From the NCBI GenBank assembly GCA_017461725.1, contig JAFTXG010000031.1:219054-283053 (forward strand): 64,000 bases of DNA, written 5' to 3'. Under the pieces are notes generated by a model. It made no database searches, was not told the DNA's origin, and was given only the letters and a program-made list of their open reading frames with translations. The position numbers and the translations under genes are program-made. Origin of the DNA: Lachnospiraceae bacterium (GTDB lineage Bacteria; Bacillota; Clostridia; Lachnospirales; Lachnospiraceae). Positions 59,599 through 64,000 of this stretch are shown here, piece after piece. The first letter of the stretch is position 1. Every line of letters begins with the position of its first letter.

Positions 59599-60774
59599 AT
59601 GAGCAAACGTGTATTTTTATTTGTTTTGGACAGTTTTGGCATTGGAGCCGCCCCTGACGCCGCCGCATTCGGCGACGCGGGGACGAATACCTTAGGTTCC
59701 TGTGCCACCAGCGACAAGCTGGACACTCCCAACATGAAAAAGCTGGGGCTTTACAATATCGACGGTGTGACCTGCCGCGAAGGAGTGGCGGAGCCTGCGG
59801 GCGCATACGGCCGTCTGCAGGAGATCAGCATGGGAAAGGACACCACCACCGGCCATTGGGAGATCGGCGGCATTATCGCAGAACATCCGATGCCCACCTT
59901 CCCGGAAGGCTTCCCGGCGGAGTTTATCGCGGAGTTTGAGAAGGCCACCGGCAGAAAGACGCTCTGTAATCTCCCCTATTCCGGCACCCAGGCGCTGGTG
60001 GACTACGGGATGGAGCATATGGAGACGGGTGCGCTGATCGTCTACACCAGCGCGGACAGCGTGTTCCAGATTGCTGCCCACGAGGAGATCGTTCCCGTTC
60101 CCCAGCTCTATGAGTACTGCGAGATCGCCAGAAGGATGCTGGTGGGTGAGCTGGGCGTGGGAAGAGTCATTGCCAGACCATTTGTGGGAGACCGTCCGGA
60201 GAATTTCAAGCGCACCTCCAACCGCCACGATTACGCCATTGATCCGCCCCGGAAGACGATACTGGATCTGATCAAAGAGAAGGGCATGGAGACCATCAGT
60301 GTGGGCAAGATCTACGATATTTTCAACGGCGTTGGCCTGACCGAGTGCAACCGCACCAAGGGCAATGCAAACGGCATGGAGATCGCATACCAGATGCTTG
60401 ACCGCGACTTTGAGGGCCTCTGCTTTATCAATCTGGTGGATTTCGACACCGATTTCGGTCATCGCAGAGATATTGACGGATACGCGCAGGCATTGACGGA
60501 GTTTGATCGGTATCTGGAGAAGTTCATGGCGGCCATGAAGCCGGAGGATGTGCTGATGATCACCGCGGACCATGGCTGTGACCCCGGATATATGGAGACC
60601 ACGGACCACACCAGGGAGTATGTGCCCTGGCTGATCTATGGAGCGCCGGTGAAGGCGGGAGTAAATCTGGGCACAGTGAAGAGCTTTTCTGCCATTGGTT
60701 CCACGGTCTGCGAGTATCTGGGCGTGGAGTCGGACTTTTATGGGGAGAGCTGTGTGGAGAAAGTGCTTCGTTAA
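59599..60774 (+). CDS. deoB: phosphopentomutase
   Basis: DeoB converts (deoxy)ribose-1-phosphate to the 5-phosphate. The 391-residue protein is of the alkaline-phosphatase-like type: VFLFVLDSFGIGAAPDA (first metal), the catalytic Thr in MGKDTTTGHWEIGG, VIARPFVGDRPENFKRT, DFGHRRDIDGYAQALTEFD and ADHGCDP...TDHTREYVPWL. The ATG at 59599 has GGAAAGGTG about 8 bp upstream. It joins Udp/DeoD to DeoC. Confidence 0.96.
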   Translation: MSKRVFLFVLDSFGIGAAPDAAAFGDAGTNTLGSCATSDKLDTPNMKKLGLYNIDGVTCREGVAEPAGAYGRLQEISMGKDTTTGHWEIGGIIAEHPMPTFPEGFPAEFIAEFEKATGRKTLCNLPYSGTQALVDYGMEHMETGALIVYTSADSVFQIAAHEEIVPVPQLYEYCEIARRMLVGELGVGRVIARPFVGDRPENFKRTSNRHDYAIDPPRKTILDLIKEKGMETISVGKIYDIFNGVGLTECNRTKGNANGMEIAYQMLDRDFEGLCFINLVDFDTDFGHRRDIDGYAQALTEFDRYLEKFMAAMKPEDVLMITADHGCDPGYMETTDHTREYVPWLIYGAPVKAGVNLGTVKSFSAIGSTVCEYLGVESDFYGESCVEKVLR

Positions 60775-60868
60775 TATGAGATGGTAGATGTCGTGCAGAG
60801 CGATCTCACATAGATTACGAGAATACGGATTAGGAAAATTCGGCAATTGAAACCAAGGAGGAATGACA

Positions 60869-61597
60869 GTGAAGATACTGATTGTAAATGATGACGGCAT
60901 ACAGGCACCCGGTATTTTGGAACTGGCGAAATGGGCCCGGAAACTGGGTGAGGTCACTGTGGCGGCACCCAAGGTGGAGCAGAGCGGAAAGAGCCAGAGC
61001 ATTCAGCTTCATGAAGCTTTCGAGGTTCAGAAGCGAGACTTGGCCCCCGGGATCACCGGTTATGCGGTAAATTCTTCGCCGGCGGACTGCGTGCGCTACG
61101 CGCTGACTGTTCTGAATGAAAAATTTGATCTGGTGCTCTCCGGCGTTAACCGGGGACTGAATATCGGACCGGAGCTCATGTACTCCGGCACGGCGGGCGC
61201 AGCCACTGAGGCCGCTTTTCACGGGATCAACACGCTGGCCATTTCATCAAAGATGGCTTATTACGACAGGGCAGTGTCACACATGGATGACATCTACGAT
61301 TTTGTCGTGAGAAATGAGCTGTTTTCCCTGAACAATTTTTATAATATTAACATTCCTAACGACACGAACGGAAAGATTCGTGTCACCCGGCAGGGCGAAT
61401 TCCGCTATGAGGATGTGTTCACGGAGGAAGCACCGGGCAAGGTGGCGATTCCGCTGGGACCGCGAGTGTATGACGGTGCCGGAAACGGAGAATATGATAT
61501 TGATGCGATGATGGCAGGCGATATTTCCATTACACCGATAACGCTGGAGCGGACACAGATGGATGTTTACAGGAAACTCCGCGAGGCGATTCAGTGA
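60869..61597 (+). CDS. surE: 5'-nucleotidase SurE
   Basis: SurE dephosphorylates nucleoside monophosphates, giving nucleosides to the neighbours. The 242-residue product starts KILIVNDDGIQAPGI, with the metal Asp pair; other blocks are PKVEQSGKSQSI, GTPADCV-like (NSSPADCVRYAL), VLSGVNRGLNIG and YSGTAGAATEAAFHGINTLAIS. I chose the GTG at 60869 because AAGGAGG is 7 bp upstream; the ATG at 60863 would be 1 bp from it. In most relatives the third block is GTPADCV, here NSSPADCV. Confidence 0.94.
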   Translation: MKILIVNDDGIQAPGILELAKWARKLGEVTVAAPKVEQSGKSQSIQLHEAFEVQKRDLAPGITGYAVNSSPADCVRYALTVLNEKFDLVLSGVNRGLNIGPELMYSGTAGAATEAAFHGINTLAISSKMAYYDRAVSHMDDIYDFVVRNELFSLNNFYNINIPNDTNGKIRVTRQGEFRYEDVFTEEAPGKVAIPLGPRVYDGAGNGEYDIDAMMAGDISITPITLERTQMDVYRKLREAIQ

Positions 61598-61700
61598 CCA
61601 ACGGTTCTGATCGGTTCTGCGGAAAACAGGAATCACAATTTGGATGAAACCAGCAAATAACAGCAGTTGTAAACAATCATGAATAACGGAGGAATTTACG

Positions 61701-62417
61701 ATGTCTACACCACACAACGAAGCGAAAAAAGGACAGATAGCAAAGACCGTTCTGATGCCCGGCGATCCGCTGCGCGCGAAATTTATTGCTGAGAATTTTC
61801 TGGAGAATGCGGTGCTGGTAAACGATGTGCGCGGCATGTTGGCCTACACCGGAACCTACAAGGGAAAGCCTGTCACCGTCATGGGACACGGCATGGGCAT
61901 TCCCAGTGTGGGTATCTATACCTACGAGCTGTATTCTCAGTACGATGTGGAGAATATCATTCGCGTCGGCAGTGCAGGCAGCTACACCAGGGACGCAAAG
62001 GTTTACGATGTGATCCTGGTGACCGGTGCGGTCAGCGAGTCCACCTATGCCAAGGTGCAGAATGGCTACGACAAGGATATCACCTATCCCGATGCAGGGC
62101 TGGTGGAGAATCTGCGAAATGCGGCCAAAGAACTGAATATCCCCGTACTCGAGGGCAATACCCACTCCAGCGATGTGTTTTACCGCGAGGACAATGGCGA
62201 GCGCCCCACCTACTGGGAGAAGCTGCGCGATGAGAGAGGATGCCTGTGCGTGGAGATGGAGAGCTTCGCGCTGTTCCACAATGCAAATGTGCTGGGCAAG
62301 AAGGCGGCTTGTATTCTGACCATCTCCGACAGCTTTGTGGCACCGGAGATCACCACGCCGGAGGAGAGACAGACCTGCTTCACCAATATGATGAAGATCG
62401 CGCTGGAGGCAGTTTAA
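61701..62417 (+). CDS. deoD: purine nucleoside phosphorylase, DeoD type
   Basis: DeoD releases purine bases from inosine, guanosine or adenosine. The 238 residues carry AKTVLMPGDPLRAKFIAENFLENAVLVNDVRGMLAYTGTYKG, GHGMGIPSVGIYTYELY, IIRVGSAGSY, CVEMESFALF (substrate Glu) and SDSFVAPEITTPEER. AACGGAGG lies 7-9 bp upstream of the ATG. Its last codons form part of the left arm of repeat copy 3. Confidence 0.96.
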   Translation: MSTPHNEAKKGQIAKTVLMPGDPLRAKFIAENFLENAVLVNDVRGMLAYTGTYKGKPVTVMGHGMGIPSVGIYTYELYSQYDVENIIRVGSAGSYTRDAKVYDVILVTGAVSESTYAKVQNGYDKDITYPDAGLVENLRNAAKELNIPVLEGNTHSSDVFYREDNGERPTYWEKLRDERGCLCVEMESFALFHNANVLGKKAACILTISDSFVAPEITTPEERQTCFTNMMKIALEAV

Positions 62418-62605
62418 TTAACCATTCGGTTATTAAGGATAAACCCGAAAAACGCGCTCTCGCTCCGCTCCGTCTCGTAGCGGACACTAAACTCATCCTT
62501 CGCTAGGGAGCTCGGATTCGTTAAGTGCCGACGGCCGGAGAGGGTTTTTCTTTCGTTTATCCTTAGTAACCTCTGTAATGGTTATTGTAACTGCGCAACC
62601 AGCGC
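62400..62605. repeat. palindromic dispersed repeat, copy 3 (inverted)
   Basis: The core is 62439-62560 (122 bp), in reverse orientation to copies 1 and 2. Flanks pair over five blocks: GCGCTGG with CCAGCGC (62400-62406 / 62599-62605), then GCAGTT, AACCATT, GGTTA and AAGG. The left arm begins inside the last six codons of deoD, and the right arm ends about 50 bp before cdd. Confidence 0.92.
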
Positions 62606-62655
62606 TAAAGAGAACTAGCCGCCTGCGGCGGCAAAGAATAAATAGTGGAGTTTCT

Positions 62656-63222
62656 ATGGATAATTATAAAGAACTTGTCCGCGCGGCGATCCGTGCCCGC
62701 CGCATGGCCTATGCACCCTACTCGAGATTTTATGTGGGAGCGGCGATTCTGTCCACAGACGGACGGATTTTTACCGGCTGCAATGTGGAAAACGCGGCCT
62801 ATGGCGCGGGAATTTGTGGAGAACGGACCGCGGTGTTTAAGGCGGTCAGCGAGGGTGCACAGGAATTTGAGGCCATCGCGGTGTGTGGCGGAAGTGCGGA
62901 GATTGATGTGATGCTGGCCGGGGAAACTGTGACGGGGCGGTCTGACAGGGACTTAACGTCGGTTGGGCAGTCGGATGAAAAACGTCCCGGGGGCATGGTA
63001 GACCGTGCAGGTTGCCCGGAACTTCCAGGCCGATGCGTGGAGCATGCAACTATCGTGGATGAACTTCCCCTCACCTCCCCGTGCGGCATCTGCCGCCAGG
63101 CCCTATATGAGTTTGGAGGAGATGATCTGAACGTACTTCTTGTTCAGGGCGAGGACAGGTGGACGGAGATGAGGCTGGGAGAGCTGCTGAAGCTGGGCTT
63201 CGGGCCGAAAAATCTGGCATAA
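62656..63222 (+). CDS. cdd: cytidine deaminase with internal insertion
   Basis: Cdd converts (deoxy)cytidine to (deoxy)uridine with a zinc-bound water. Zinc and catalytic residues are intact: CNVENAAYGAGICGERTAVFKAV (Cys and Glu) and PCGICRQ (two Cys). The ATG at 62656 has GTGGAG 5-6 bp upstream. At 188 residues it is about 50 longer than the usual ~130-140. The extra part, residues about 85-136, starts at VMLAGE and ends before LPLTSPCG; it is hydrophilic and includes GGMVDRAGCPELPGRCVEH. The frame is preserved, so the enzyme may be active. Confidence 0.88.
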   Translation: MDNYKELVRAAIRARRMAYAPYSRFYVGAAILSTDGRIFTGCNVENAAYGAGICGERTAVFKAVSEGAQEFEAIAVCGGSAEIDVMLAGETVTGRSDRDLTSVGQSDEKRPGGMVDRAGCPELPGRCVEHATIVDELPLTSPCGICRQALYEFGGDDLNVLLVQGEDRWTEMRLGELLKLGFGPKNLA

Positions 63223-63240
63223 TACGGAGGTTTTGATAAT

Positions 63241-63750
63241 ATGGAAGTAAAGGAAGCACTGTTAAAGCGGAGAAGTGTCCGCAAATTCACCGACGAGCCG
63301 GTTTTAAAGGAGCAGATTGAGGAGTTGCTGCATGCGGCCATGAGCGGTCCCAGCGCCTGCAACCGACAACCCTGGGAGTTCTATGTGATTACCAACGAGT
63401 CGGTTCTGGAGGAGTTAAAGACGGCGTCCAAGTTTTCCAAAATGTCGGCCAAGCTGGCGATTATTGTCTGTGGAAATGTGGACAGAGCGCTGCCGGATCC
63501 GATTTCCAGCTACTGGATTCAGGACTGTAGCGCTGCCACGGAGAATATCCTGCTCAGAGCGGTGGATCTGGGACTGGGAGCCGTGTGGTGCGGGCTTCAC
63601 CCCCAGAGGAGACCGGAGGAGAAGGTGCGCGGGCTTCTGGGTATTGACGAAAAGCAGATTCCGATGAATATTATTTATATCGGTCATCCGGCGGAAGAGC
63701 CGGGGGCGCGGGATCAGTACGATGAGGAGAGAGTGCATTATATCGGGTGA
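63241..63750 (+). CDS. nitroreductase-family flavoprotein
   Basis: The 169-residue protein has the compact FMN fold: LKRRSVRKFTDEPV, MSGPSACNRQPWEFYVIT and DCSAATENILLRAVDLGLGAVWCGLHP. These contact FMN and NAD(P)H. TACGGAGG precedes the ATG by 8-9 bp. It follows cdd by 18 bp. Natural substrate unknown; the family reduces nitro compounds, quinones or flavins. Confidence 0.92.
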   Translation: MEVKEALLKRRSVRKFTDEPVLKEQIEELLHAAMSGPSACNRQPWEFYVITNESVLEELKTASKFSKMSAKLAIIVCGNVDRALPDPISSYWIQDCSAATENILLRAVDLGLGAVWCGLHPQRRPEEKVRGLLGIDEKQIPMNIIYIGHPAEEPGARDQYDEERVHYIG

Positions 63751-63863
63751 GTCCGAAAAGTGCAGCCGCATCATGCGAGGTTGGAAAAATGTCGCAAGAC
63801 AGATACAAAAGTCGAGGAAAAATGTCGCAAATAATTTGACAAAGGGGCCGCTGCACAACTGAT

Positions 63864-63921
63864 ATGCTCCCTTCTAGGTAGACAAGTGAAATAATAAAAC
63901 TTGTCACTTAGAAGGGAGCAT
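63864..63921 (+). promoter_or_regulatory. hairpin that hides the ribosome site of the transposase-like gene
   Basis: ATGCTCCCTTCTA (63864-63876) pairs perfectly with TAGAAGGGAGCAT (63909-63921), and GACAAGT with ACTTGTC inside. The right half contains GAAGGGAG, the Shine-Dalgarno of the ATG at 63927. Such structures stop translation on read-through mRNA. Confidence 0.75.
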
Positions 63922-63926
63922 GTTTT

Positions 63927-64000
63927 ATGTCCGCAAAAAAGATACCCGCTGGAGAAAAAATAACTGCAGTTCATTATTTTTGGGATGGTCAAAAAAACCA
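63927..64000 (+). CDS. transposase-like protein, N-terminal fragment (window edge)
   Basis: Twenty-four codons are visible before the window ends. They start MSAKKIPAGEKITAVHYF. The pattern (short basic start, then EKITAV) resembles the first helix of helix-turn-helix OrfA or transposase proteins such as IS3-type, but this is a weak match. GAAGGGAG lies 8 bp before the ATG within a hairpin. Product name is inferred from this start and the IS-like end. Confidence 0.4.
   Translation, partial: MSAKKIPAGEKITAVHYFWDGQKN

Larger units (their letters stand above)
63783..64000 (+). mobile_element. left end of an insertion sequence (continues past window)
   Basis: Downstream of the nitroreductase gene, GGAAAAATGTCGCAA occurs twice 33 bp apart (63783-63797, 63816-63830), which is typical of transposase-binding sites near an element end. 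A hairpin and a small open frame follow. The exact boundary and family cannot be set from this side only. Confidence 0.5.

Overview
The window looks like chromosome of an obligately anaerobic, spore-forming member of the Lachnospiraceae (Clostridia). Evidence: spmA/spmB, a ferredoxin-type methylene-tetrahydrofolate reductase set (metF, metV, RnfC2-like), many lipoprotein solute-binding proteins with acidic Thr/Glu/Pro linkers, an MBOAT/DHHW/SGNH/DUF4358 cluster, Gram-positive promoters (TTGACA-17-TATAAT type), strong Shine-Dalgarno sites and Rho-independent terminators. This is inference from gene families; no 16S gene is present.

Layout. 1-4553: end of a carbohydrate ABC importer operon (two permeases, lipoprotein, metallophosphoesterase). 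4554-8530: MetV-RnfC2 fusion, metV and metF behind a leader with a 25-bp hairpin. 8533-10323: pgi. 10373-17348 (minus): a LarA-like gene and a five-gene cell-envelope O-acylation operon. 17398-21132: a 39-aa peptide unit, tRNA-Lys/rtcB, an HTH gene, tRNA-Glu, tRNA-Ser, a broken toxin-antitoxin pair and a 2H phosphoesterase. 21196-30628: GH31 glycosidase with divergent AraC regulator, a HExxH lipoprotein, DegV, SpmA/SpmB and a sulfatase. 30867-44162: a LacI-controlled sugar import and catabolism locus (ABC importer, M20 hydrolase, FGGY kinase, FAD oxidoreductase, TIM-barrel isomerase, BadF-type kinase, AraM-like dehydrogenase). 44329-49382: M18 aminopeptidase, a Crp/Fnr regulator with an Fe-S protein gene, DUF2975 protein, ilvE. 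49541-57835: small ORFs, deoC, C39-like protein, an oligopeptide/nickel ABC importer and a free-standing small-RNA/peptide unit. 57880-63750: yqeY, then nucleoside salvage (udp, deoB, surE, deoD, cdd) and a nitroreductase. The right edge enters an insertion sequence.

How genes work together. Udp, DeoD, Cdd, DeoB, SurE and the separate DeoC form a full route from nucleosides and nucleotides to bases plus glyceraldehyde-3-phosphate and acetaldehyde. MetF, MetV and the MetV-RnfC2 fusion should form one methylene-THF reductase complex fed by ferredoxin or NADH. The 30.9-44.2 kb block is a self-contained catabolic unit for an unidentified, probably pentose- or polyol-like sugar conjugate.

Most unusual points. 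(1) A dispersed repeat family: three copies of a 120-122 bp core, each at the tip of a ~200 bp imperfect palindrome whose arms differ from locus to locus yet pair with each other. (2) The MetV-RnfC2 fusion. (3) A stand-alone ~290 nt transcription unit at 57514-57835 carrying a 34-aa ORF and a long structured-looking 3' part. (4) An ~11.5 kb lower-GC block that ends inside a gene near 42110. (5) Two identical operators 63 bp apart, and a Crp/Fnr-type palindrome centred at about -41.5.
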